Source: Fratercula arctica | Lineage: Eukaryota; Chordata; Aves; Charadriiformes; Alcidae | Direction of reading: 5' to 3' | Assembly (NCBI GenBank): GCA_947846985.1 | Contig: CANTUZ010000008.1 | Span: 28,911,352 to 28,975,351, forward strand | DNA length: 64,000 bases | Shown: piece after piece, positions 1 through 12,995 of the stretch | Layout of the letters: every line of letters starts with the position of its first letter | Numbering within the stretch: position 1 is the first letter of the stretch | Translations under genes and position numbers: made by a program | The notes under the pieces: generated by a model | What the model saw: the letters and a program-made list of their open reading frames with translations, nothing else | Told to the model about the DNA's origin: nothing | Databases searched by the model: none

Positions 1-75
1 GAGAAGTCATCCTCAAGAAGGAAGTTTTGTTGCCTGTTTAAGTGTCTTTTTGGAGAATCTCCACCTTTGGAGTCC

Positions 76-520
76 TCAGCACAGAAGGACATGGACCTGT
101 TGGAGCGGGTTCAGAGGAGGGCCATGAAGATGATCAAAGGGCTGGAGCACCTCTGCTATGAGGACAGGCTGAGAGAGTTGGGGTTGTTCAGCCTGGAGAA
201 GAGAAGGCTCCGGGGAGACCTTACAGTGGCCTTCCAGTACCTGAAGGGGGCCTACAAGAAGGCCGGAGAGGGACTTTTTACAAGGGCATGTAGTGATGGG
301 ATGAGGAAGAGGATAGTTTTACATTAGCAAGAATAAATTTTTCACTCAGGGTGATGAGACACTGGAGCATGTTGCGCAGAGAAGTTGTGGATGCCCCATC
401 CCTGGAAGTGTTCAAGGCCAAGCTGGATGGGGCTTTGAGTAACCTGGTCTGAGCAACCTGGTTCCAACTCCCCTGCATCTTTAAGGTCCCTTCCAACCTG
501 AACCATTCTATGATTCTACA
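76..520 (+). mobile_element. CR1 LINE 3' fragment, sense, internally deleted
   Basis: The fragment translates to a CR1 polyprotein C-terminal stretch (LLERVQRRAMKMIKGLEHL followed by [20 protein letters not shown], about 100-230). It then continues into the CR1 3' region (GAAGTTGTGGATGCCCCATC near 382) and ends with the avian CR1 tail CCATTCTATGATTCTA near 503-518. Compared with the usual CR1 3' end, the stretch coding for the Ile-rich segment after ...KRIVLH is rearranged near 310-350. The block normally between GGTCTAGTGGGAGG and GATGATC is missing near 445-460. The copy is 5' truncated, as is typical for CR1, and cannot encode a working protein. Confidence 0.92.
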
Positions 521-3462
521 AATCTTTCCCTGGCAAGAGCAGGAAGTTTTCAGTCTCTGTGGAGCCGAGCAAATAGATTTGCTCAACCGTCACTCTGGAA
601 GTCAGAGGCTGTTTCTGGGAAAGCACTAACTTTTAGGAGAGCAAGCAGCCTGCTGGATCGCGAGATGCTAAGTGCACAAGTACTTTACTCAGTTAGGGCT
701 TAAATAGCCCTGACTTAGAAACCAAGGTACGTTGACTCTCTTATCTACAGTTGCTGTAGTCTGCTGATTTTGAATTTGGACAGCTGAGGCTTCCATTTGA
801 ATGGCAAGAAAATTGCGAGAGCTTTCAGCATCCTGTCAGCTTCTGAACACTGGCACAGAAATATGTCTTTTCTTTTGAACTGCCCCATGCTCTGTCCCTG
901 GTAATTTTTATGACGTTACTACCAGCATTTAAGCCTTTCTCACCAGGAACATGTACAAACAGATAAGGCACTTCATGTTCTCCCAGCTCTCCACCAGGGA
1001 GCTGAAGTTCTGGGAAGAGGATAAGCTGAAGTGTAGCTGAAAATGATGATAGTTTGATGATAATAGTAAATCAATCTCTAGTTCAATTTCTTGCAGATCA
1101 GAGTTACCCTAAGGAAGAATCTGGCCTAATCTATCTAATACCAACAGGAAGTTTTTCCTGTCAGGGACCATTTTTGCCATGTGTCTGTCATGAATGGTGC
1201 AGTGCAGGCACTTCCAGTGAACAGAGATACATCTGGGCTCAAGTTTCACCTTTACCTGGCAACTCAGATACCTACCATCTTTGGCTCTGCCAGTTAATTC
1301 AATAGCAATAGTACAGAAAAATTTGTGTGTGGAACTGAGGGATGGTGTGGGGATGGGGAACCCAAGTGGCTTTTGAAGAACCATCTCTGCGTGGCTCAGC
1401 TGATAAAGCAGTGCTGAAGTTACAGGGGCTTTTATTATATAAAGCAGTTGGGTTGTGTTCATACCCTTTAAGGAGCAGCTGCTGAATGCATCCTGTATCT
1501 GCCCCAGGAATCTGGGCTGCGAGGTCTTTGCATCCTCTTTATGGGTCTTTCCAGCTCCCCTTTCACTGTGGTGGCAGCTTAAATGAAATGTTTTCCTGTG
1601 CAGTGCTTTTGCACATAAGCAATTGCTGAGCATTTTGCGGACATGAAAAACCCAAGCAGGTGAGGGGAATGGTCCAAGCATTCACGAGCTGAGGCTGAAA
1701 AGGGCCCACAGGAGATTTTTTTATGTTAAGCTGCCGTCACTTGCGTGGAAACCTGGGAGAGCCAGGCTGTGTAACTGTGGGCCGATGGATGTGGGAAAGG
1801 CAGAGGAGTATCGAGTGGGGTGGATAGAGGAACAAAGACAATTCAGTGCTTGCTGGTGAGTGTTTCCTAATGTTTATAAGATCTAAGGAAAAGGGTGGTA
1901 CAAACGATGTGATGGGGAGGCAAGGGAAAATAGGAGAACCTCTCAAGCCTTTGTTGAGATGATAGGGCTCTGTGGAAGACCAAAGGTTTCTTATCTTCTT
2001 ACTTAGTTAAAATATGTAATTGCTCAAAATTCACACTGCCACTGGAAGGTGAGTCATAAGATAATTGCAGTTGATCCACAGGATAGCTAACATTTTAATA
2101 TAAGCAAAGGATCCTGCCATCCTTTAAAAATACTGCTTTCCAATACACTGAAATGTACAACTTGTATGGTCTGGCCAGCTTCCCAGCTGTAGGAAGGAAT
2201 ACGTACTTCTTGTATAAGCACATGGGGACCATTGAAAAGCATCTGTCCTTTGGCATTGCGTGTCCCCAGGTGGGCTGCCTGCTGTGAATGGAGGCAGCGC
2301 GCCTCCCACAAGGAGCAAGGGGCAGGGAAATGCAAAAAGAAAAGGAGCAAAAATTTCTCTTTTGTCTGCTTTTCTGAAAAGCTTTGCCCGCCCGCATGCT
2401 AAAATAAAAATAGCTCCCTCTTCTACTGAGCACGGTAGCGTCTGCCTGCCACGGAGAGACAGTGCCAGCGTCCGAGTTATTGTGAGCGCTTGTCTGTTGG
2501 GCTGGAAGAATAATTAAAAATGTTCTTAAGGTACATAATGTAAATATGAATGCATGTTTGTGGATGATCAGCAGAGTGCAGAACTGCTAGGGATGACAGT
2601 TTGAAAAATGTGGCTTTGTATGGGGGTTTACTGAGGTTCTGGAGCCAAGCTCTGTTTATAATAAACTGCAAAGTGAAAAGCTCAAGAAAGGATGAATGTG
2701 AAGCATTTAGCATCAGGATGCTTTGTCAGTAATTAATGGAACTTGGCTACTTTTGCTGCTTGGCAGTTTTACCTCTGCGCAGTGCCTCTTACCGTGTGGA
2801 CCATCTATAATCACACTGTCTGTAGCCATTTGGACCCACGGCACAAATCAGGACAGAGCAAACAATTCTGGTGTCCTGCTGATCAGTCAACTTTTTAATC
2901 AAGTACATATTCACTGAGGCAAAGCAGCAGGCATTTTCAGGTATTTTATGACTTAAAAAGGAGTATTTTTGGAGGTACAACATCCTTTTGTACTGTTACT
3001 AATCACTGTTATTATCTTGGATGAAATGAGTTTTGGAGTTCAACTTCATCCCCCTGAAGGACACCGTTTCTTTCTTGTTATCCTGAAGCTTGCCTCTGTT
3101 TTTAGCCTGGTGTCAGTCCTGGTGTAAATAAGGGGAACTGCAACGGCTTCATTCAAGTTGGGCCGTCTTCCAGGCAAGCGTTTTGAAGCAGCCTGCAGTG
3201 GGACACGTGAGCCACCGGGGTGCTTGTCATGGCCGTGGCTGGGGAGGATGTGCCTGGGTGCAGGCAGAAAGTGCCAAGAAAACTTGGGGGAGCCCAAAAG
3301 CTTGGCTGGGTTGTCGGGAGGGTGCAGGCTCACCGTGCCGTGGGACCTGCCTGCCTTTGCTTCTGTAAGGGGAGGAGTGGAGCAGCCTACAGAGGCTTGG
3401 GATGGAGCAGCAGGGAGCCTGACAGGAGCAGCCGTCAGCAAGAGCCGCAGTGACAGCCGCGG

Positions 3463-3470
3463 TGACGTCA
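3463..3470. promoter_or_regulatory. Possible full CRE site (TGACGTCA)
   Basis: A perfect palindromic cAMP-response element lies at the end of a GC-rich patch (about 3300-3475, with GCCGCAG and GCCGCGG nearby). CREB/ATF proteins bind this sequence (established). Activity here is inference only. Confidence 0.3.
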
Positions 3471-5950
3471 TCTGCCAGAAATTTATTTTCCTGGGGAATA
3501 GGGATTCCTCAGTAATTATGACAGGATGATCCCACGCTTCCACATCCCCACCCAGTTGCAGGGGCTTTACTGAGTTTCATTGTTTTCATTTAGTCTTTGC
3601 CAGTTGTGACTGTTAAGAACAGATGAACCCTGGTTTTGCCATCATTTCTTGACAAATTTTCCAGGTCATAAAAGAATCGCTCTTTTCTTGGGATTTCTGG
3701 CCTTGGTTACCAGAAGCAGTCTCAGGATGTGAAAGACCAGTTGGGTTTCATGCTCCCACCTGAAACAAAAGCAGCATTTTTGCAGGCATGCATCTGTGGA
3801 AACAGCTGTATTTGTGCTAGGAGAGAAAGTCTTTCCTCCTCGCCTGCTCCTCCCAGCAAAGCTCTCTGCAGCTCTGCCAGCCTTTTGCAGAAGAGGAGAG
3901 GTGGCCGCTGGCAGGTGGCCAGCTGGGCTCCCCGTGCCGCCTCCAGAGGCTGCGGGGATGCTCCAGCCACCCCGCGGGAGCAGGAGGGTGGCTGGGAACC
4001 AAATCAGTCACTGCTGGTTGTTCCTGACATATGCCAGAGTAAGTCCCTCTGCAAGTCTGGGGCTGTGTGGTTTCCGTGGCTTTCAAAACATTGCTGTTCC
4101 TCCAGACTACAGAAAATGTGCATAATGAGGAAAACCAGAGGAGAAAAAATAACTACCATGCTGCCTTGCATGCTGGTTCATCAGTCATGCTCGTGTTAAG
4201 AGAGCACCTGGAATTGGAGAGGACAGGCACAAACATCTGCCAACACACCTCACCCCCAGCCGGGAGACCAAAATGACCAGCACTGCATCGTCCTTGCCAT
4301 ACACCGGAGTTTTGTCCAGATGCTGGAGGTGGACAGCACAGCTGGTGTCTTGGGTGTTGCTGTCCTTTAGGGGAAGTTTGTGTCTTTCATGCTCACCCTG
4401 TGTCTGTCATACTTGCCTGGGAGCTACATTTTGCATTCTCCTTATTTGACATGTATAATGACAGGGTTTAAACAGCATATCAGATAATTAGCTCTGAATG
4501 CATAATTTAACTCCACTGCTATGAGTATGGGAAAGTGCCTTGCCCTTGCTTAATTTAATGGGTGGAAGGCAATGTATTTAACTTAGCATGGTGAAATAAA
4601 TGTCTTTGTCTTAGTTCAGGTTCATACGAACGTTCCTCAGAGCTCGCTCTTGCTGTCACCTGCCAGTTGGTGCCATACTGGTTATAATGGATTTTGCTAT
4701 AAAAGTTCCTGTACAAAAGGAATAGAAGATCAAAGTCCTGGTTAGGGCTTGGTGGTTCCAGTTACTGCCTGTAGTGATCTGAATGGCAGTAATGGCAATA
4801 GATGTATCAGCATGCATAAATTACAAAGAACCATCATGCAATACTGAATGGTTTGTCTAAGAGTGGATGCTGGCGTAGTGTCAAGTGTGTGCGGTGTGTC
4901 TGTGCCTGGGGCACTGGTGTGGTGGAGCCCAAATGTGAAGCTACGGGCTCTGCTGACAGATCAAGGATCAGCTTGGTGATAACTTCCTCCCATTGCCCTG
5001 GTGACTGAACAGTTTCCTGTAGCATCATTTATTTTGGGGATGAAAGTGTTCCTGTTTGTTCAGTGATGCGAGACGGTGAGAAAATACTCCTGTGTTTTGT
5101 TTCTAATCTGATTAAAAACATGGGGGAGAGGCTGTTCCTTTCCGGTTTTGGCAGTTCCAGAAATAACTGTGGTTGAAATCTGCATGACTTTCATGTTGCC
5201 TCTCTGAGGTTTCATCGGCTCAAACAGTCAAGAGCCGTAAAAATGGTGCCAGGGTGTAAGCCTGACTGAATGTGAATAGCTGTGCTTTCCAACCACGGTG
5301 GCACATGTCTCCTTTCTGAAGAGACATGCGGCTATTATACAACGTAGTGCTTCATTCCTGTGTTTTCAGTCCAGGTTGCTTTATTTTTGCTCCTAAAGCT
5401 CTGGATACAATAGGTCCTCTTGACTGTCTACCAGCTGAGAGGCAACAGAGTTTAATTTGCTTCCATTTGAGTCAAAAGCTGTCCTGACCTCAATGGGAAG
5501 AGGATCCTGGTCTGTATAGCTTTGCACTTCAGTGGGATATATACAACATTTAGGCACTTGCAGACCATACAAATCCTATCAGTTTTCTTTGTGAATGAAC
5601 AACATGCTGGCTCTTTGATTCAGGGCCAGAGTAGCTGAAATAGCATTTATTGTATTTTCAAATGAGCTCTGCTGTCTTCATCAGCAATAACAAGTTACCA
5701 TTTACTGCTGTAGGCAGCAATTTTCTTATTAGGTGCTTTAATGAACACAGAAAGGTTTAAATTTATTCTTATTTCCAGCATTCTTGTGGTAAACACAGCT
5801 CCTAGATATATAGGAACCATGGCTTCCAGAGCAGGTTTTGGGTTTGAATATAGGCTGCATTAATGCGTGTAGGAATTACAATACCAGACTCATCAGTTGA
5901 ACTAAAATACCACGTAGACCAAATGGAAAAGGTCTTTATTTCTAAAGCTC

Positions 5951-5978
5951 TTTTTTTAAAAAAAAAAAAAAAAAAAAA
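5951..5978. repeat. T7A21 homopolymer tract
   Basis: Seven T are followed by 21 A. There is no adjacent retroelement body, so it is probably a simple repeat. Confidence 0.9.
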
Positions 5979-8900
5979 GAAAAAGTTATATAGCTAAGAG
6001 ATGTAGTGGGGATTTGTGGTGAACAGAGTGATTACAGTATCAGAACAGACTTGGCAGCTGCTCTGCTGCCGTGCTGAAAAAATGCTGTTGCTTCACCGTG
6101 CCTGTGGGAGAGATCTTCTTGGGACGTGCTTTGGGTCATAAGGAAGACCTCCTTGTAGTGCTGTTCTCACAAATTAATCTCCGCTCCATATTAAGGTAAA
6201 TTTAATGAAGGTTTTCCCTGTCTCCCATATTTCTTTTTAAAAAAATCTTCCTTCCTTTCCCTCTTCAGTTGTTCCCTATCTTCCATATTGGAGTTGAAAC
6301 CAAAGGAGAAATTTTTGTGGGGCAAAGTAATGGAAATCCCATAAATTTTGAGATTTTCTGAAGAATTAGTTGCTGTCTTACAACCTGTTGGTGTTTTCCG
6401 TGCTGCTGAGCCAGAGGGAGGTCACAGGCTTCCTCAGGTTACAGCCCCAGAAGGAGCTATGCATTGTCCCTTCACCCATGGTTTATTTTTTTGTAACAGG
6501 GAGATTCTTGTGTATTTTAACCCGATTACTGGTTGGTTGTCCTTTCCCTCGCTCGCTCTCCTTTCACTGCAGCCCTTCGGTGGCTAGCTTTGTCCTCTAG
6601 CATCGTTGTGGTTCTCCTTCCACTCTTCCAGTTCTGCCTTCTCTTCTCTCACTGCTGCTCCTTCATCCCTTGCTGCCTCCCTGCCACCACTCCAGGACCT
6701 GGGTGCTGCTGGGGTGGATGTGGGAGGGTGGAGGTGTGGGGTTAGATACCTGATGGTGCTTATGTGCAGTAGCAGGGAATGGGATTTCATGACCCAAGGG
6801 AACCTGTTGAGGCCCTCTGTTCTTCACTTCACCCAAAGCGTGGGGACAAACACTCCAGAAAAGTGCCCTGAAGATGAGTTTCTTGCACCTGTATCTGTTA
6901 ATCTGTTTTTTCAGAAAACCCTAAGCTACATCATGTTGACCGGAAAGTAACTTTGTGGTGTTTTGTACGGGTTAGTCCTGGTACAGTCTCCATTTGTAGT
7001 CTGGTGTTCCCAGTACTGTCGTCTGTGCTGCACCACGTGATGGGACTAGTGATGTTTAATTATTTTGATTCTCTCAACTGAAGCGCACGTGCGCTTTCTT
7101 AGTTTTCGTTTGAACACCTCAGTGCCTAATGCAAGTCAGCCAGCTTCCTTCAGTTACTCTTAATCCAACTGAAATGCTTTTGAACACTGCAACGTCACTT
7201 AATTTCTGCAGCAGATGAACAGAATGCCCTCATTGCTTGCCAGCTGGGTAAACTGAAAAGATAGATCACATCGACTCTCCGCGCTCCACTGAGGGCTTCC
7301 CTTGCCTCTCGGTACAGCATCAAACTTGTCCTGGTTTGTGAAAGTACGTGTGAGTTTGTTCTGTCCTGCCTCTGCAATACCTCTTCTGCCCACCTGCCTC
7401 CTCGGTGCTGCTGTCTCTCTGCAGTGTTGACATCCACTGGAGCAAGACCCATCCCTGTGCCGCTTCTGCCATCAGGAAGGGGATTTCTGTATCACAGAGA
7501 ACTTGATTGCAAACCGCGCTGTCAACGCAGCAAGTGCTTAACCATAATGTGCCAAATTTGCTGCTGCACCAGGAACAGCAGGGAGAGCAGAGGGGTGCAG
7601 TCTCCCACTCTTTGCATCCCTCTGGGTGATGCCTGCCTGGCCGCGTGGGCTGTGAGCAGCCTTTGTCCTTGTGTGCTTTTTACTGCTGAGACCGAAGTCA
7701 GCAGCAGTTTGGCCAAAATAAGGTTTGAAACTTGATTGCTGAACCAGTGCCGTTCCTCTGCCCGGGCAAGGCTTGCTTCAGGGCAGAGCCGCCGACGTCA
7801 GGGCGTTGTGGGTTGATTGGGGAAGAGATTTGGTCCTTTCTGTGTTTAGCGTCTTTGATTTTTCATGTGTATCAGCTGAAAATTAAGGTTGATGACAGTG
7901 AAGGAAGGAGGACCAGTGATGGGAGGTGGACCAGCAAAGAGGAGAACAGTGACTTTATTGCCATTTTACAGCTCGTCTGCATTCAGGATGGTGGAAGGAA
8001 AGGGAAGGTTGCATGGCTTTTATTCTGCTGAAGAGTAATAGGAACACTGCAGCTGACTGCTGCGAAATGCAGAGGTTACACCTCTGAGATAACCTTGGTA
8101 CTTTCATATTGCTAAGCATTTTCCTGTAGTAATTTCAATGTACAGCGTATACAGAATTAGTAATGTATATTCATTTCATGTTGATTTTAACTGAATACAT
8201 TTTTAAAGGTCTGCCACAGTACTTCTGAAACATCAGATATAGCACCTTTAGAAAGTATGGCCGTCCCTTACATTGTGCCCCTCACCAACGCTAGGTTAAT
8301 CAGGAATGCTCAGGCACCTGATGGTGTAATGAGCCTTCGAGGGTAATATTGTCATTATTTATTATCCATTTTTGTGGTGTTTTTAGAGGGGGGGAGGTGA
8401 TTGTCAGTGAACAGGAGCCTCATTATGCCCCTGGTAATAAAGACTCAGTGGTACTTAATAAATGAAAACAGAGGTTTTTAGAAGAGATGCAGATGATGAT
8501 ATTTAATCTTTTCAAGAGACCGCATCAGAAATAAAGTTAGTGCCAGCACTGCTGCCTCACAGGTCCCTCCTGGACACCTCCTGAACATCCTGAAATCCGC
8601 TGTGAATCTTCCACTAGTTTCAGTAAGGCCAGAGCCGCACATCAGTACTAATGGAAATTGCTGCCATAATCAGGCATGTGATTTGTGAGTTGTCTTTAAA
8701 CACTTAAGGACCAGTCTTAGCTTTCTGTCACTCTTTCTGCCTCTGCTGTGGTTGCAGAAGGTGACTGGAGCAGAACTGAGCTCTATGGATTCAGGTAATT
8801 GGTCTGTTTCCAGCTTATTCGCCTTGTTGACATAGTAAAAAAATCTTTTTTCTTTGGGCCAGAAGAAAGAATTGGATACCTGTCAACTGCAGAATTGCTT

Positions 8901-10579
8901 ACTGGTAGCTGTTTAATGGCACATTTTTGTTTACCAATTGATGCTATAGAGTGCATCGCTGTAAAAAGTGAACACGTATTAAATCATTCCTCTCTGTTGA
9001 CACAAGCTTTTGTTTTCTTCCAGCAGGAGCCCGAGCAGAGGCTGGATGCTCAGCCTCGGTGGCTGGTTAGGACTGCAAATTTCAATTATCTTCGTGCCAT
9101 TCAAGTAAGAACTGGCTTTGCAGGTTGCTGTTGGGAGAGTGACACCCAAAGGGAACCTCCTTAACATGAATAGGCGGGGTGCTACCTTGGTTTGTAGGCA
9201 GATGCACGGCTTTAATGGGTTATTAAAAGTGGTTTAAAAGGCTTCCACTGAGGGAGGGAGAGGGGAAACATGAGAGCAACATCCTGAGGGTGGAGAGGCT
9301 GTTAGGGCATGATACCTTTCTGGTGGTGTGCAGGGGGAAAAGAAAATTGGCAAGATTAACCCCCTTTTTTTTTGCTTTATGTAGCACTCCATTAGCCAAA
9401 GGTATTTAAACTCCTATAGTACAGCCTCTGTGAGGCCCTAATAGGTGAGGGTTTGTGTGGGTAGCTGCGCAGAGGAACAGAGATGTTTTCTACATGGTGA
9501 GTTTAAACCATACAATAATCTGGGAGAAAAGTGGGTATGGCACAAGAGGTATTAGTCTGGCATGTCCCCACGCCCCAAACCATCTCTCTCTGTGGCCAGG
9601 TTTATTTCAGGGGGTCTTGCTGCTGCTGACTGTGAATACAAAGCACAGTAGCCATTCATTTTCAGAGGATTTCTAGGTTAAGTTAAATTTTCAGAGTCAC
9701 TTACACACTTAACATCTCTGAGCCTACAGTGTTTCTTGTCAGTTCTCAAAGGTTTGGTTCAGGTGTTTTTCTAGATCCTCAAAACACTTTTAAGGGTCTC
9801 TATTTTTGCCTTACCTGTGCTCTGCTTTCAACCTGACAGAGGGAAAACAGTTTTCATGGCTTCTGCTCTGTAGCAATCAGTTTTGGTATCAGAGAGGCTT
9901 GGGGGTTGCTGTGCTGTGAAGGATGACTCCCACTATTTCAAAATGATGACAGGGAAAATTTAGGAATGCTGAAAGAAGCAAAGAAATACTGGCAGTCTTT
10001 CCTCTGGCAAAAATTAGAAACCAGTCCGCTGGCATTTCAGAAATATCAGCTTCATGTTACAACTAGAATAAGTTTTGTTTTGTTGTTTTTTTTTTTTTCT
10101 TTTGCATGTGTTGAAAATCAGATACTTAACCTAAAATGAAATTTGGATTAAATTCTTTGCTCGAGCATCAATCACCGTGCTACCTCAAGATAAGACTTAT
10201 AAATTAGAAGTAATGTTTTATGCCAGAGTGTAATAATTTCATGCTCCTGGACAGATTGGCCATGGGGTGGACAAATTTTGAATCATTCTGTAGTCTTAGG
10301 TATGTGAGCAGAGTCTGAAATCAGATCTAATCTTAGCTGAAACACTTTTTTAAAACAGATTCTAAAGGGTTGTGCAACTTTAGTAAACCACTTAAAAAGA
10401 GGGTTTAGAACATGAAAATGTGAAAATTGGGCTCTGTGAATAAGTGAACTGCTTTCTTAAGGCTCTGAGTATTTGCAGCTCCAGCTGTAGACTGTGGTTT
10501 TAATATGGACATATAATGTGGGCTAAGATGCATGGCTTTGGCTTTCCAAATGTGAAAATGTCTTTTTCCACATGTGTGC

Positions 10580-10600
10580 AAAACCAAACCAAACCAAACC
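10580..10600. repeat. (AACCA)n pentanucleotide microsatellite
   Basis: About four near-perfect copies of AACCA. Confidence 0.85.
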
Positions 10601-11860
10601 TCAACTAATACTGATTTTTGTGTGGTTTTTTTTGATCTCCTCAAAGATGCAATATTCCATGTAATGAACTACCTAGTTTACCTACATGTAAGTTCCCCAG
10701 AAACAGAGTTAGGCACGTATTCGTGGTCGACATTGTGGTGTTCCTTGTTAACTGAAACATGTTTTTTGTTCCTTCCTATTTCTAAATGGATGAGGTCAAG
10801 AGATTAATTTCCTATCAGAAGGTCACATAAATGAGCATGGGAGAACAGGCTTTTTCTAGTCTCCCTTTTTTCCTGTGTGTGGGTTAATCTGTCTTAGAAA
10901 AAGCCTAATAAGAGACCGTTTTCCTCCTCGATTGCTCAAGATACCAGTTGCAGCTGTCCGGGAGGTCCCATCCATCCCAGCCCTGGCGGGGAGCCTGGTG
11001 CTGCTGGCATCGTATCTGAGAGCATGGCTGGCCGGGTACTGGTGGCCCTGAAGACACCTGTTACACGGCCCAGAGTTGCACTCACCCTGTGTTTATTCTG
11101 TGGGCTGCCATGTCTGCATTTGCCTGCGTCTCAGCCCTTTGTGGTGGCTGGGGCTTAGGACCGTTTGCCTGTCTTTCCTAGCAAACACTTAGCTCATTTT
11201 ACATAAACTTTTCTTATGCATCCGTTAACCTCCCAGAAAGTTTCTACAGATGCAAACTAGAAAAAAAAGACCACACAAAATGAGCGACATTTATCTAATC
11301 AACACCTCCATGCAAGGTTTTACACCAAGCACATTTTCCTAAAAAGAACCTATTTGCCAGCAATGAAATTCTTGGAAAGAAATACTAATGATGTACTAAC
11401 CAGGGAAAGCTCTGTTGTGTGTGCTGTGGCAAAGTGAGAACAGTCTTTCTAAATCTTCCTTTCCTTGGAAATTAAAAACATTTTAATGCCTCACAACTTG
11501 AGCTCAAGCAGAATTTCAGTAGGTGAATGTGTCTCAGAGTCAGCAGTGGCGAGAAGGAACAAAAGAGCAAGAGAGATGAATCTGTGAAGCGTAGTTCTGA
11601 GCAAGTGGTGACACAAGGAATGGATAACAACCCTTAGCATAAAGAAAAGCTTTTCACTCTCCCTTGTGCAGATCCGTCCTGGAGGGCACTTGCAGTGAAT
11701 GAGAGGAACCTGCAGCGTTAATTGCACACAGGGAGACTGTTCTGGCACAGAGAAAACGCTAGGTTGTTATTGTTTCCTGTGAAAATAAAAATGGAGGGAG
11801 AATGTGCCATGGGAGGAGGGAGGAAAAAGTCCAAACGACACTTAACTGAAGTGTTCCCAG

Positions 11861-11935
11861 AAAAACAAAACAAAACAAAACAAAAAAACAATCAAAAAAC
11901 CCAACAACAACAACAAAAAAAAAACCCCAAACTTT
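11861..11935. repeat. A-rich (CAAAA)n / (CAA)n low-complexity tract
   Basis: A block of CAAAA repeats passes into CAA repeats and an A9 run. The only C/A asymmetric tract of this length nearby is the one at 12945. Confidence 0.9.
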
Positions 11936-12944
11936 TCAATTTCTTAAGTTTTTAGTTCAATAATACTTTAATACTTCATATTCTCCTGTCTTTGAGAAGG
12001 AAGCTAGTGGAGCAAGTTCATTTTAATCACTGAACATCTGGAAAATGATCCTATGAATAGATAGTTTGAGTAGTATGATGACATCTTGCAGTGTAGATAT
12101 TGGCAAGAATTAGGCAAAATAATGTTAAAAGGTTATGCTACTTGGAAGGAGAAAGCTGTGATTCATTTGGAATCTCTGTTGTCCACCATACGGGTGTGGA
12201 GTAGCAGGGCACAAACGTGGCAGAAGATTCAGACGTCAGAGTGACCTTTACCTTCACCTTGCCATCGCAGCATCACGGGAGGAAGGGGAGCAGCAGCCAC
12301 CTCCCTGGGTGGAAGCCTCCAAGGGCAGGACGCTGGGCTTCCCAGGTGAGCGGGTGGGAGAAGGGGGCCTCCTTCCAGGCAGCTGGAGGAGCAACGTGAA
12401 CGAGCTGAGCTCTGGATGGAACTGCAGTTTCTTTTCTTCCTGGCCGCTGAGAAGGTTTCTTTGACACGAGGGCTGAAGATATGCATAGGAGAGGAAAATG
12501 TGATCCTAAACAGAAATCCCTCGCATCTTTATTTTCCGTGAGATATTGAGTAAAGGTCGGAGGTTCTGGGAAGAAATGTCCAGTGTTTTGACCAGTGACT
12601 AAAATACAATTTATTTGTGGGCTTTTGTTTCATTTCCTGTTTTTTAGATTACTAAGGGATTTGCAGTTAGGAGATGCATATTCCAGCTCACTTGGTGACT
12701 TTAGACCCTTGGTGCTGGAGGTAGGCTCTGTTTACAGAACTGCAGTCGACCTTTTTTGAATAAACTAAAAGCACTGGAAATGTATTTTTGGCTTGCCGAG
12801 TTCAGGATGACCCATCTATAACATGCAGTCACTCGAGCAGCCTAACAGTCACACCAATAGCTGATGGTTTTCAGCTTGCAGTAGACATATTCTTTTGAGA
12901 AGGGTTTTTTGAGGGAAGTTGGACCCTGCAGAATGTGGTATTGC

Positions 12945-12995
12945 AAAAAAAACCAAAACAAAACAACCAAACAAAAAAACCCCCAAAAGCCCCAG
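12945..12995. repeat. A/C-rich low-complexity tract
   Basis: Runs of A are broken by CC or CCCCC, similar in composition to 11861-11935. Confidence 0.85.

Noticed and set aside
67..327. CR1 reverse-transcriptase open frame as a host gene
   Set aside because: The peptide is the C-terminal part of the CR1 polyprotein, truncated and followed by the CR1 3' end. The same applies to 29173-29628 (-) and 41133-41582 (+).
1109..1681. Minus-strand 190-codon open frame
   Set aside because: No recognisable domain, compositional pattern or conserved motif. Its length is compatible with chance in a 64-kb intronic window.
3463..3470. CRE as evidence for the PLCL1 promoter in this window
   Set aside because: There is no CpG island of promoter size, no exon 1 peptide and no downstream GT donor in frame. 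A single 8-bp motif is expected about once by chance in 64 kb.
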